A DNA stretch of 64,000 bases. It comes from Congeria kusceri (lineage: Eukaryota; Mollusca; Bivalvia; Myida; Dreissenidae). Within the stretch, counting starts at the first letter, position 1. Every line of letters begins with the position of its first letter. Below, piece by piece: positions 11,851 through 23,104 of this stretch. Location of the stretch: positions 24,796,364-24,860,363 of the forward strand of contig CM051028.1 of the NCBI GenBank assembly GCA_027627225.1, in the 5' to 3' direction. The translations under genes and the position numbers were made by a program. Under the pieces are notes generated by a model. It saw only the letters and a program-made list of their open reading frames with translations. It was not told where the DNA came from and ran no database searches.

Positions 11851-12552
11851 ATCGGACCAAGATAAATTGGTCGGCCTAATTATAGTAACAAAACATACAC
11901 AACCGAAGTTGAGCGGTCACAGTGACTGGTAAATTTTCCTTCAATATCTCTGTTTTCGACATGGTGCTATCGAGGTATTCGTGGCGCAACTGGTAACGCG
12001 TGAGTCGGGTTTTTATACTACTGATAATGTATTTTTGCTGTCCTGAGTTTGCATCCCGGTCGAATAACATTCATGTCAGCATATTTTCTATTGCAATTTT
12101 ATAAGATATCTATAAATTTTACTTTACCATTAAACATTTGGATATTGTCTGTATTTTAGAAGTTTGATAGAGTGTTGATATTTTTGTTTTAATCCAGTAA
12201 ACGTTGTTTTGACATTAATTTTATCCTAACACTACTAATTTGAGCAACAGAAATTTAAATATCTTTAATCCAACAACTTTTTGTGCGATGGAAAAATATC
12301 TTAATTAGAAAATATAGCGCTAGTACAGTGCAAAGAAATACTGAAGCATATGGTGGGATTCGAACTCGCACAATTTGTATCATACTGCTTTGTAACCAAT
12401 AGGATGATACGCTACCACTGCACTAACAATGGTTATAACAATAAGAACCAATGGCGGAAAAGACTTATCCGCACCAAATCGATATTCAGGACAGGTAAAT
12501 GTTTATTTACAGTCACTATTTTAGGCTGGCCATATTAAGTTGGTCGAACTAT
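11851..12552. mobile_element. inverted-repeat element carrying two opposed tRNA-like modules
   Basis: The imperfect ends GGACCAAGATAAATTGGTCG (left) and, on the other strand at the right, CGACCAACTTAATATGGCCA resemble each other. Inside are a plus-strand tRNA-like module (A box TGGCGCAACTGG near 11980, weak B box near 12047) and a minus-strand one (12349-12431; A box TAGTGCAGTGG, B box GTTCGAATC). Block C (about 33040) and block B (about 29530) read straight across the insertion point. No protein is encoded. Confidence 0.6.
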
Positions 12553-12619
12553 AGTATACGAACGCGTGTTCCTATTACAGATAGCACAGCTTGCAGTGTA
12601 TCGAATTACAGTAGTGTAA

Positions 12620-13480
12620 CATAACCTGCAACAACGAGTTATAACTATGCACAAAAGGTGTAAGCAGATGTGCACTTAGGCAATACACATTTAATTCTAT
12701 GTTTTAGCGTCCCCATGATTTTTCAAAAGCTACCAACCAGGCAGGAAAAAACAAACAATGTGCCGATAAAAAAAAATATTTTTTTTTTCACAACTTATTC
12801 GTGGAAGTGGTACAAGCTAATGCAAATGTTTACATGCAAAACTATTTCATATCATATTGGGAACCTACTTTAACATAGTATTTTAACAGTAAATTGATTA
12901 GTTGCACACTCTTTTTTTTACAAATATTTGTAAAAACACATGAAATCTGAAAACGTCTATAAAGCTGTAGGTAAGTTGCTGACAAATAAGAATTTTGTAA
13001 TAACATCAACTTATTTCAAGTGATACACATAGCCAAAATGCAGATGCCCACCAAACATATTCATTCAAAACTCAAATATAACTTGAACTAAGCATCATGA
13101 CTTAAGTATTTACAATGTCATTCATTGACTGAGATCATACAATTAAGAAATCACACAAAGCGTGTCATCACACAAAGCGTGTCATTATACAGGGCTTTTT
13201 GGGGCCAGTTTTATAGCCGTTATTGTGTCATATTCCCAATGGCAAATATATATATTTTTCCCCAATTCAGTCCCCATATTCCTAATTGATGGTAAGGCTT
13301 TGATATGTTTGGAAATAAGAGATGTTCAGTGTATAAATAAAGACTGTTGACGTGTAATAACTGTTGTACGCATTTGTTTTTGTTCAGAACATTTTATTGT
13401 ATGCAAAACTTATCTATAATTTTTCAAATTTTACTAATCAAACAATCATAATTTTCACCAGTTTAAGGAGAATTGACGCT
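12620..13480. other. no gene recognised
   Basis: AT-rich spacer between block A and the LINE. It holds a short direct repeat CACACAAAGCGTGTCAT (twice near 13154-13185). A segment near 13200-13260 (CATATTCCCAATGG) resembles 13510-13530. Confidence 0.5.
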
Positions 13481-13482
13481 TT

Positions 13483-16067
13483 TTGGTATATATATATTTG
13501 ATGGGTATATGTCATATTCCCAAATGGTGTAAAAAACCCTGTTATAGGCATATTTTATACACTTTCCCACTCGATTTTTACATTGTCAATAATGTATCTA
13601 GGGATCAAACTGGTTTTGTTTCAGGGCGATACATAGAGGAAAACGCACGTCTCTTGTATGACATAATGTCCTATACTGAAACCAATCAGATACCGGGATT
13701 AATATTGATGATTGACTTCGAAAAAGCGTTCGATTCCTTATCATTTGATTGCATTTAAAAAACTTTAGACTAATTTAATTTTGGACCAAACTTTAAACGA
13801 TGGATATCGATTTTTTGTAAGAAATACACAGACATCGGTTCAGTTAAACGGATTTTTGTCCGAAAGCTTCACAGTAGGCCGCGGTTGTAAGCAAGGTGAC
13901 CCGATTTCACCTTATATTTTCATTTTATGTGCGGAAATTTTAGCAATTAAGCATTGTAAAAACATAAAAGGCATATGTATTAAAGGTATAAAATACAAAA
14001 TATTTCAGTTTGCAGATGATACCACTTTGTTGTTGGATGGTTCCGAAAACTCCTTAAATGCTGCTCTAGACCTTCTCCAGGATTTCGCATATTTTTTCTG
14101 GCTTAAAAGTAAATTTTGATAAAACTAATGTAATTTGGATCGGATCCTTGAAGTACAGCACCCGCTCGATCAAAACAAAATATAAACTAACATGGGAAAC
14201 AACCAGATTTAAACTATTGGGAATCATTTTTGATGTTGACCTTAATCTTATGGTTGATTAAAAATATTCTGACAAATTTATTAAAACAATTAATATAATA
14301 AGTCAATGGAAAAAACGAAAACTTACACCAATTGGTAGAATTACCGTTATTAAATCGCTTATATTACCTTTGTTCAACCATTGTTTTTTTCAATACCCAC
14401 ACCAAAGAAAGATATTCTTGATAAACTGAAAAAAATATTGTTTGACTTTGTTTGGGATAAAGCACCTTATAAAATTAAAAGTTCAACCCTTACACAAAGC
14501 TATGAGAAAGGTGGATTACAAATGATAGATATTTATACATACTGTAAAAAAATGAAGCTCTCTTGGATAAGAAAATTATATACATGCTATGATAGTAAGT
14601 GTGTAATTCTTATAAGGTCCATTTTGATGTATGTAAACATTTTAACACTGGAAAACAATATATTGCCATAGTTAAAAAATGTTTTTAAAATGATTTTTGG
14701 TTTGAAGTATTTTCGTGTTACGAACAACTTCTGGATGTGTTAGAAATTGCGGATGTTAATAGTGTTCTTAACATGCCCTTTTTCTACAATGCCAATTCCA
14801 AAATTGGAAATGAACCTTTATTTTTGAACGCACTGTACGACAGAGGTATTAGATTTGTGAGAGATTTAGTTATTGACTCAAACACCTTCTTAACAAAATA
14901 TCAAATAGATACTATTACGGGAAAATCCTTGAACTTTCTTTATTATGAAGGACTTGTAAAATCAATAAAGAACTTTTTTAAGAAATGCAATGTACAGTTT
15001 AATACAAATGACGTTCAAACATTCTATGCAAAATATTTTATAAGCCATGAAAGCAAAGATAGATCAATTTATGATTATTTGATTCAAAACGGCATTGAAC
15101 CTATGTGTAAAAACAAATGGAACAATTTTGTCATTACTGATGAGGAATGGAAATGTATTTTTAAAACAGTATTTGACATAACAAGAGATAGCGACATACA
15201 ATGGTTCCAGATTATAATTATTTACAATATACTAGGTACAAATTCCCTTATGTACAAAATGAAATTGTTAAATAATAATCTGTGTACTTTTTGTCACAAA
15301 TTTGAAGAAACGATTGTTCATCGTTTTTGGTCTTGTGAAAATGTAAAATGCTTGATTAAGGAAGTAAACAAAACCTTGTTAAATAATAGGAATATAAATA
15401 GAATGACAGAAGTAGACTTCAGAACATTTATGTTAGGTAGCACTAAGAAACATAAACAAAATCTTAACATACTGTGTCTCGAAGTTAAGAGATACATTTT
15501 CACTTGTGAAAAGATAAAATAATACCAAATTACATTGGTCTTGTAAATAGTCTAACCTTAGCCTACACCATATACAAGTCACTTACACATTCAGAAAAAG
15601 AAACAAATTACTGGTCGCTGATAAGAGCAATATGCGAACCAAATACCTCTGTGAAGTAAGAACATAATATTAAAGGAAACAATTCTATATAAGTACCGGA
15701 TATTCAAGAATAGGAACAAGTGATATTTCCTCTCTGTTTTTTTGGTAAACTTTTGCAGCTAAATGTACCCTATGCGTTTTCATACTTATTTTGTCTATGT
15801 ATCTTTTCCATGCAAAAATGTAACCTACTTAATACCGAAAAATAACCATGCACGCTAAAATATAAGAATATTGGCCTTTTCGTATGCATTATCGTATTAC
15901 TTTTATTTGTTTAGCTATTTAATACAATACATTGAACATTTTCAAACATACAATTCCATTGTTTGCATGTATTGTATGTTTGTATGACTGTATGTTTTTT
16001 TGTAAATGCATATATATGAGGGAAATAAAGAAAGGTTACACAAATAAAAATAAAAATAAATAAATAA
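13483..16067 (+). mobile_element. degenerate LINE: reverse transcriptase to 3' tail
   Basis: A 5'-truncated non-LTR retrotransposon whose ORF2 is broken into segments. Segment 1 (13603-13758) contains DQTGFVSGRYIEENAR and DFEKAFDS. Segment 2 (13781-14119) contains GCKQGDPISPYIF and the catalytic FADDTTLLLDGS box. Segment 3 is 14381-14671. Segment 4 (14737-15522) contains a CxxC-H-C knuckle (CTFCHKFEE) near 15282-15335. Reading continues in another frame to a stop near 15656, followed by a 3' UTR and an A-rich (AAATA)n tail to 16067. In-frame stops (13756, 14258, 14669) and frameshifts near 13800 and 14100 make it inactive. The RT resembles L1/Tx1-type elements, but the clade is uncertain. Confidence 0.88.
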
Positions 16068-16069
16068 TG

Positions 16070-17537
16070 TTTGTTTTTTCGTTTAGGCATCCGAAAATCT
16101 ACCAGCCCGAGGACGTTAAACATGAAACCGAATGTGTATGTCCTGATACAGGAAACATAACCGGGACTCATGCTACACGAAACGTGCACCAAACAGTGAT
16201 ACATTCGGACAGTTAATGTTTGAGAACATGTTGCATTTATAAACTAAACAATCGCTCGCTAATCTCTCTGTCGTAATTGCATACGTGCATAATAAAATAT
16301 GGTGCTTTTTAGGATAAAACACTAATCAAAACAGTTTCCGCACATGTTAAACTTAATGGTCGGAAGACATTTTTTTACCAAAAAAAATTAAGTACAGTTA
16401 ATCAAAAAATGGGTTAAATAACTGTCCATATCAATTCAAAGTTTTTGTCATGAATCCCAAAAAGAAAAAGACATTTTATATAAGCTGGCGAAATAATTCC
16501 GAATTTAATTCATAATAATTGATAATCCTTATTTAAGAATCCTTCAGTTTGAAGAGCAGAAATATTTATAAAATATGATTCAAAAGTAGCATAAAATAAT
16601 ATAACGATATGTTCTTAAAGGGTATAGTATGATCTATTATGTGTGTAGTGTGTGCCGTACGGACCTAGCCCTATATTTGATAGGTAAGTAAATTATAAGT
16701 GAAAATCCACAAGTTAAACATATATCAGTTTTGAATATTTATTTAGCAAGTTCAATTGGCATTCCTTATTTTCAAACTTACCATAGACACCGAATGCCTT
16801 TTTTTTTTCAAGATATATCTTGTTTAGTATGATTCACAGCCTATTTCCGAAAGTTGTTAGACTGGAAGCAGGAGCAAGTACAATTTTGACTAAGCGACCA
16901 GTCAACTTTACAGTGAGCAGCAATTAATTTCATGATATTTCGTAATAATACGTATCAAAAGTGTTGGCGAAAATAGGTCAATAGTGTATAGGTCAATATA
17001 ACACTCAGTTTGACTCTGCGACGTTAAGCAAGTGTTCGTAAACATGAAATATAATAACGCTTCTTCCATATTAAAGTCATCACATATAGACGCCAAGCTC
17101 ATATGTGGCGCCAATGAATAACCGCATGTATGTGTTTATTATACCTCACTTTTATCTACAACGATAAATTCCCATTACTCGAGAAAGAGATATTTTGACT
17201 GCCAAAATCATCGCAACCTTTTCGACACGTGATCAAGCGAAAACTCGCTGTCAGGTCATGTGACCGCGCTGACATTTTGAATGTCATATAAGGGCAAGTA
17301 ACTGTTTAGTTGTTTTAGCCGCATTATGATATATTACCTCCCTTGTAGAAACGTAATATAGTCGTGGAGTCAATATTCTGTGTTTAAACAAGCGATTATC
17401 TTCAAAGTTATCTGTAAGAAAAACAGTTTGCAAGCATTTCTGAAGATAAAAGAATATTTAGGCATTCTTCAATCTTGATGGGCATAATTAAGCACGTGTT
17501 TACCGTTTTTTACTCAATTTTGTTCGGTATTATTAAA
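16070..17537. other. no gene recognised
   Basis: Non-coding sequence between the LINE tail and a foldback element. Short open frames on both strands have no domains or supported splice sites. Confidence 0.5.
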
Positions 17538-17668
17538 TAAATATCATATGGCAGCGTGTGTGACATAGATATTGTCAACCCTCGGTACCACTCGGCATTC
17601 GGCTTCGGGTGACATTCTGCCCTTCGGTTGATAAAATCAATGTCACACACGCTGCCATATGATATTTA
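17538..17668. repeat. foldback element with about 27-bp arms
   Basis: AATATCATATGGCAGCGTGT in the left arm (from 17538) is matched by its reverse complement ending near 17668. The 75-bp centre is itself partly palindromic (CCTCGGTACC, CCCTTCGGTTG). No coding potential. It lies about 230 bp upstream of the orphan TATA box. Confidence 0.85.
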
Positions 17669-17896
17669 TATAATATAGATCATGACATTTGTGCTGCTGG
17701 TTCCGCGAAATTAATTTTTTTGACAAACAATTTTTCTATACTACTAGTTAATGCCAATGTTGTGTTAATCGTGCAATTATCGGGCTGTGGGATGTGCAAG
17801 GCAAGCGTAAATCACGCATGATTGCAGCCATTGCAGATGTTGGGGGCATACCATGTGACATGTTTTATTTGACTGTTCTAATGATATATTGCTTCG

Positions 17897-17905
17897 TATA
17901 AAAGT
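17897..17905 (+). promoter_or_regulatory. TATA box of the orphan signal-peptide exon
   Basis: GTATAAAAG lies 85-93 bp upstream of the ATG at 17990. That places a likely transcription start near 17925-17935 and leaves a 5' UTR of about 60 nt containing the repeat CAGCATCACAGCATCAC. Confidence 0.6.
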
Positions 17906-17989
17906 CGTGTCGTTGCATTACTCTTCACACCAGCATCACAGCATCACCCTGTGTTTTATTGTGTGAAATATCTCGCTCGTTTGAAGAAA

Positions 17990-18050
17990 ATGCTGATAAA
18001 TGTGTTGTCCTTTTTCTTGGCCGGATGGGCCGGTGCTCAAGGCACAGCTG
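17990..18050 (+). CDS. first exon of an unidentified secreted or membrane protein (signal peptide)
   Basis: ATG at 17990 opens a 61-nt coding stretch. It encodes 20 residues, MLINVLSFFLAGWAGAQGTA, plus one base, and ends at a good donor (GCTG|GTATGT at 18050/18051). The sequence is a classical signal peptide: a hydrophobic core (VLSFFLAG) followed by small residues suitable for cleavage. The phase-1 exit is the usual arrangement for a signal exon that joins extracellular modules. With the upstream TATA box this looks like a true first exon. No matching downstream exon was recognised on the plus strand, so the rest of the gene may lie across or beyond the transposon-rich region, or the exon may be an orphan. 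The product family is unknown. Confidence 0.55.
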
Positions 18051-18631
18051 GTATGTTTTCTTTGCAATCAAATTTTTTTTTTTGGCAATTAATTGCGAAT
18101 GCTGCATTGAAGGGGGGTCACATTGACGGCATAACGAGTAGGTACAAACAAAAACAAGATACCGTGCTATTTATTTTAAATATCTTTTAGAGTAGCAGCT
18201 TTGTAAAATTGGAATTGTTATGAAAAACTATACATTCATAGAAAATTTAATACACGTTTCAATTCTACAAAACTGTGCACGTCAATGAGACTCTTTTGCT
18301 ACACAATATCAATCCATCCATATGCCCCTTTAATAAACTTGGTAATGAAGTCAAGATAAGTTTCTGGAGATGGTTATTCTTCTTTGTTCATCGATGCTTG
18401 TCATTGCCAAGATTATTGCTCATGCTAGTAAGATAACTATGTTGATTTTGTTTGAGTAACGTGGAAACATGTACCTTTTAAGCACAGGCACTTATTGCTA
18501 TGACGATACTTTGTAAAAATGTCATTTTTAATGAAAAATAATCCAGAAATGTTGAAAAAAACTGGTCAGAAAAAAAACACTTTTCAAGAGTAATATATGT
18601 ATTGGATTGTGAAAAAAACAACAACATATGA

Positions 18632-18812
18632 GACGTGTCGTGGATAACCCGGGCTTAATGCATGTGCGTAAAGTGTCGTCCCGGATTAGCCTGTGCAGTC
18701 CCCTCGGGCTGATCCGGGACGACGTACACTTTCCGCTTTTATGGTATTTTCTGTTTCAAGGAAGTCTAACATAAATCCGCTGTAGGCGCAAAGTGTCGTA
18801 CCGGATTCAACT
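18632..18812. mobile_element. dreissenid-type MITE, truncated
   Basis: The left end GTGTCGTGGATAACCCGGGC, the CTTAATGCATGTGCGTAAAG segment and the internal ACTTTCCGCTTTTATGGTAT match the full-length element at 47225-47488. The right terminal repeat is missing, so the copy is truncated near 18812. Confidence 0.85.
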
Positions 18813-19614
18813 ATTACTTTAAGTATATTGTTAGATAACTGCATGGTTTACCTACAATATTGCGTCCTTAAATGATGTTGATTTGTTTGATACACACATG
18901 GTTTATAATAATGAGAGTCTCTGTTTTCAAAGATAGCATTTACGATCACGAGCTCATTTATGAAATTCGGTAACTTGTTTGTTTGATAAAACACGTAAAC
19001 GGACAACCGGGAAAGAAAATGCAAGAAACATTTCATATGTTTATTGCCCTATGCAAAAAGACACAGTGTGATCTTAACTATGAAAAAATCGTGTTTTATT
19101 ATTTTCTTTATTTATAGCGGTTTTCAAAACATAATTACATTGACTCTGATTAGTCGCAGTGAAAAGGCTATAAAAATGAACATTCTACTATATGAACAAA
19201 ACCGATAGCTGGTTTTATATCAGTTAATTTAATACCAAAATCAGGCAGCATTTTGTTTACCAATCATCTGTGTCAAAAACATAAATACTCACAAAATATA
19301 TAGAAATCAACATGGTGCATTTCACGATATTGACAATATTATCATTGCAATACCAGTGATGGTTCTGTACGTGTATACCCGTTTCACGAATGATTATTAA
19401 TAAAGCACTTATCACAAGAGTTTTCTCGCACAATGCACAATACTTGACTGTCGATTTCATCTCTTTCCATTAATTGGAACTGTGGCTTATTTGTCTAGTG
19501 AATGGCAAATTGATATCAGCAATTGATGCATTGTATTTTTCACAATGATGTCACTGACATATATATATGGATACCCAGTAACTGACTAGTGATCTAGTAC
19601 TCTGCAGAGTGATG

Positions 19615-22402
19615 TCACTGAGTCATGAATCGCTGCCCAGTACTAGGCAATGTGACGTCACTGTCCAATTCGTCCTCTGATTGGTTGTTGCTGTCTGGTT
19701 GAATGTCACTAAGCATTACACGTATTGTTTCCATGTCTGACGGATCCACGAGATCTAACGGCCGCTCACCTTCTTCTGTGAGTATGTTCGTGTCCGCACC
19801 GTTCTCTAACAGAAATCTGGAACAAACAAGGTTATACAAAGTGTACATATTACGAAAAAACTTGGTTTACATGCTATAAATTTGTAATGCTATTTTTTCA
19901 TACTATTGTTTGCACGACTACGTTTTGAATTTGAATACAAAATTAGTGAATATGACCATTTTGTGATCTGTACTAAATTTTATCGACCGTTTGCACAGAA
20001 ATCAGGATCGTGAACATACATTTTAATACATGTATTTAAACAACTAAGAACAATATTGTTATCATGAGCTTACATGTAGCGTTTATTAGGTTTGAGCTTT
20101 AAGAATACGCTAAAGCATAATAATTTATTATGTGGTAACACACACAGGGATGTGAGCGCAGTAAACATCCTTCTTGCGACGATGACGTTATTAGATAATA
20201 ATACAACGATACAGTTTAAAATACAACGATAACAAGTTCAGATGCACGTATTGAGTAGACCTTATAATTAACTGATATCATATCCAAGTTTATTATGCAT
20301 GATCACTAGGCTTGTGCTTTTACAAATGTGTTTGAAACGCCGAACACTGATGACTGCATTAGTTCAATATGGTTATGTGAAATTCAATTTAATAACATGT
20401 TGAACACTTGTCGTGTACCAATATAATGTATGTGAAACTCCAGCGAATTATCAGGAAAGAAACTCTTATTAACATTAACTCACTGTACAATATCCGCATG
20501 TCCCTCCGCGCACGCAGCGTGTAAGGGTGTCCAGGAATCCTCGTCCTGCTTGTTGATGTCCGCCCCATGGGCAACCAATAGTCTCACCGCGGCCTCGTTC
20601 CCGTCCAGGACCGCCTGATGCAGAGGTGTCAAGCCTATAAACCCAGATAACACATCATTACAAACGTTAAACGTTACGTATCTTATATTGAGCTTTATTG
20701 TGGATTCTTTGTCAGTCAAGACATCCTGTTGCAACGGCGTCCTATTTATAGAACAACAAAAGCACCATGTCTCCAAGCGGTCTCATTCAGGCCAAAAAAA
20801 ACCCTATTTGTTCCATCGTAAATTTTTATTTCTAAATTGTTCATTTAATTTTCATTCATATTATATTAATAATACGTACGCATTAACTTATTTTGGCAAG
20901 TTCATTATACGTACGTTTATTTTCTCTTCAGTATTAAAAAAGACTCAGATGTTGTAATATTAAAGCTTATAATAATGGTAAATACAATAATCACGAAAAC
21001 AAAATCGCCAACGAAGTATTTCTGAGATCTAAGCTTATATGAATGCCGCATTGTAATGAGATTTGTTAATCGTATTGTTAACCATATTCTCCATTTTTTG
21101 CTTGTCAGTTATGCTTTCCTCCCCCACTATTGTAAGTGTAATATATTTATTACTTATTTGCAATGATCCATATTGTGCTACAGTTTCTTACTTGAATTTC
21201 AAATGTTACAGGGTAACCATGATATGTAGTAAATATACTATAAATTAAACTTAAAAGGCTAATTTGGAAATATGCTATACAATGTCAGTATAATTATTAT
21301 ATTACTGTCTTTTTATGACACTACAAGACGACCAAAAGCGAGTCACTAATAACCCTTTACTAGAAATATCCAAAGCAAAAACGTTAAAGGGTTTTGTGTC
21401 GTAAAACCCTTAACCCCGTTCTATAGTAACATGCCGTTTAACAATTTATTTGCCTTCCTGAAGTTACGAAGTACGAAGTAAACTTATCACTTTAAGAGGT
21501 CAATGGCACTAATAAAACATCAAATTCGATGTTAATAGCAGTTAATTATTAATTATTCATTGATTGACGAAACTTTACTAATTTATATATCGTCGCGGAC
21601 GAGCCTGTGCAGTCCGCACAGATTAATTCAGGTCGGCACTTTCCGCCTTCAGTGGATTTATGTTAAGAAGAGACTTCCTTAAAACAGAAAATACCATAAA
21701 AGCGGAAAGTGTCTTCCTATATTGCCTGCGCGGACTGCACAGGCTGATAAAGGACGACACTTTACGCACACGCATTTAGCCCGATTATCCCACGACACGC
21801 CCTTAAAATTATAATTATTTTATTATAGCAACACACTTATTTACAATAACAGTTATTAGTATGATAGGCAAAGTTTGGAAGGTCAACATCTTCAACTGTT
21901 TCTGTCCCGATCATTATCAACATATATCTACCCATTTAACTGGTACGCTTATTTACAATAACAGTTACTAGTATGATAGGCAAAGTTCAGAAGGTCAACA
22001 TCTTCAACTGTTTCTCTCCCGATCATTATCAACAGATATCTACCCACTTTACCAGTTAAATGGGGGAAAAAAAAGCTGACTGATCGAACGTATGAAACCG
22101 TTTAAGCTTGGTTTGGAAATCTAAATACATATTTAATGAACTTAATTTCCACCTAAACTTCTGAAGTATTATCTCAGGGATACAATCAAACTCTTCAGTT
22201 TCAAAAATCTCCATCGCGTACCTGCGTCATTTATCCCGCTAATGTCCACCTGTAGACTGGCCCGTCGCAGCATGAGACCCAGGGCGTTAACGTCATTCTC
22301 TTTGATATTGTCCAGAAACACCAGCTCATCAGAGAAGCGTACACCTTTGGCCTTCTTGTCTTCGGGGTTCTGTTTGGCATACAGGCTCGCCCTTCTGCTC
22401 AT
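19615..22402 (-). CDS. PPP1R27: PPP1R27-like protein phosphatase 1 regulatory ankyrin protein, copy B
   Basis: Three minus-strand exons at 22402-22222, 20634-20484 and 19816-19615 (stop TGA at 19617-19615) total 534 nt and encode 177 residues. Exon lengths and phases match copy A for exons 1 and 2 (181 and 151 nt); exon 3 is longer (202 versus 184 nt). Splice sites are GTACGC and GTGAGT donors with TATAG and TCCAG acceptors. The RVxF motif KGVRF (19-23) and both ankyrin repeats are unchanged. I see few differences from copy A before the tail: G15 to D, S115 to N, K118 to N and S131 to P. The C-terminus differs: copy A ends VPITG and copy B ends LPSTGQRFMTQ. The preserved frame and the concentration of change in the tail suggest both copies are functional. 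Intron 1 carries a dreissenid MITE (21590) and a 112-bp tandem duplication. Confidence 0.88.
21590..21801. mobile_element. dreissenid-type MITE in intron 1 of PPP1R27 copy B
   Basis: Contains GCCTGTGCAGTCCGCACAG, the conserved centre AAACAGAAAATACCATAAAA and the right end TTATCCCACGACACG. The left terminal repeat is lost. Same family as 5886, 18632 and 47225. Confidence 0.85.
21833..22062. repeat. 112-bp direct tandem duplication
   Basis: TTACAATAACAGTTA starts at 21841 and again at 21953. The two copies share AGTATGATAGGCAAAGTT and GGTCAACATCTTCAACTG and differ at a few positions. Block A shows only one degraded counterpart (about 8822-8870). Confidence 0.85.
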
Positions 22403-23104
22403 TGTCACGTTTTACGAACGGTATTTTGGAGCACAGATAGTCTTTCAAGGGTCCATAATTAATAACGGCTTAGAAACCATGGTATTGGAACTCTCCGATG
22501 TATTTTCACGCTATGTGATAATATAACATACTATAAACAATGTCCTGGAAACATAACATATCAATAAACGTGATTCGTGTAATAAATAAAACAAACCATA
22601 CACCAACGACAGCTCGTGCATTGAAAATCAATTGACTTCCGGAGATCATAATATGCACGCATTAAAAACAAATTATCTAAACATAGAAATATTAATATTT
22701 TGAAATTGCGTTTCTGACTTTATAATACTGTATGCATGATTAAAACAACGTGATTATAAAGGTTTAGTAATTCAATCAAATAACACCAATTTGAACCGCC
22801 GTTTCTATTCTTTTCACGGGTATCATTGTTAGAATGGGTGCTTAATTCTTTCATTAATTTGCTTTGATTTCTAAACGCACTGAGATGCTGTGGATAGAAT
22901 AGCAACGTTGTTTTTCGATATCAATTTCGTTACTAACTTCAATCAATACATATTGTTTACCAATAATTAATTATCCAACATAAATCTCAAGATAAAATCC
23001 AAGGACGTTAACCAAATAACACATACAGCCGCATACAATCAATACACTATCCGATAAATTCCAGTCCAAAGACGCGGCAACACTTGCATTGTTTATGCTT
23101 GGAC

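Larger units (their letters stand above)
3940..12620. repeat. segmental duplication block A
   Basis: This block is homologous to block B at about 18.95-29.6 kb. Matching anchors are: 3955-4140 with 18957-19130; the three PPP1R27 exons; 8850-8925 with 22040-22140; 9779-9960 with 23032-26493; and 11000-12600 with 29100-29580. Its tail also matches a third block at 32705-33200. Spacing between matching points shrinks from about 15 kb to 13 kb, then jumps because of a block-B-specific minisatellite, so indels and insertions have accumulated since duplication. Apart from the exons and mobile elements listed separately, the block holds no other recognisable gene. Boundaries are approximate because matches were found by eye. 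Confidence 0.8.

Noticed and set aside
13483..15522. Reverse transcriptase as a retron or diversity-generating element
   Set aside because: The FADD box, C-terminal CxxC-H-C knuckle, 3' UTR and A-rich tail identify a non-LTR retrotransposon, and the frame is broken.
17990..22402. The signal-peptide exon as part of PPP1R27 copy B
   Set aside because: It is on the opposite strand, and PPP1R27 is a cytosolic protein with its own start.
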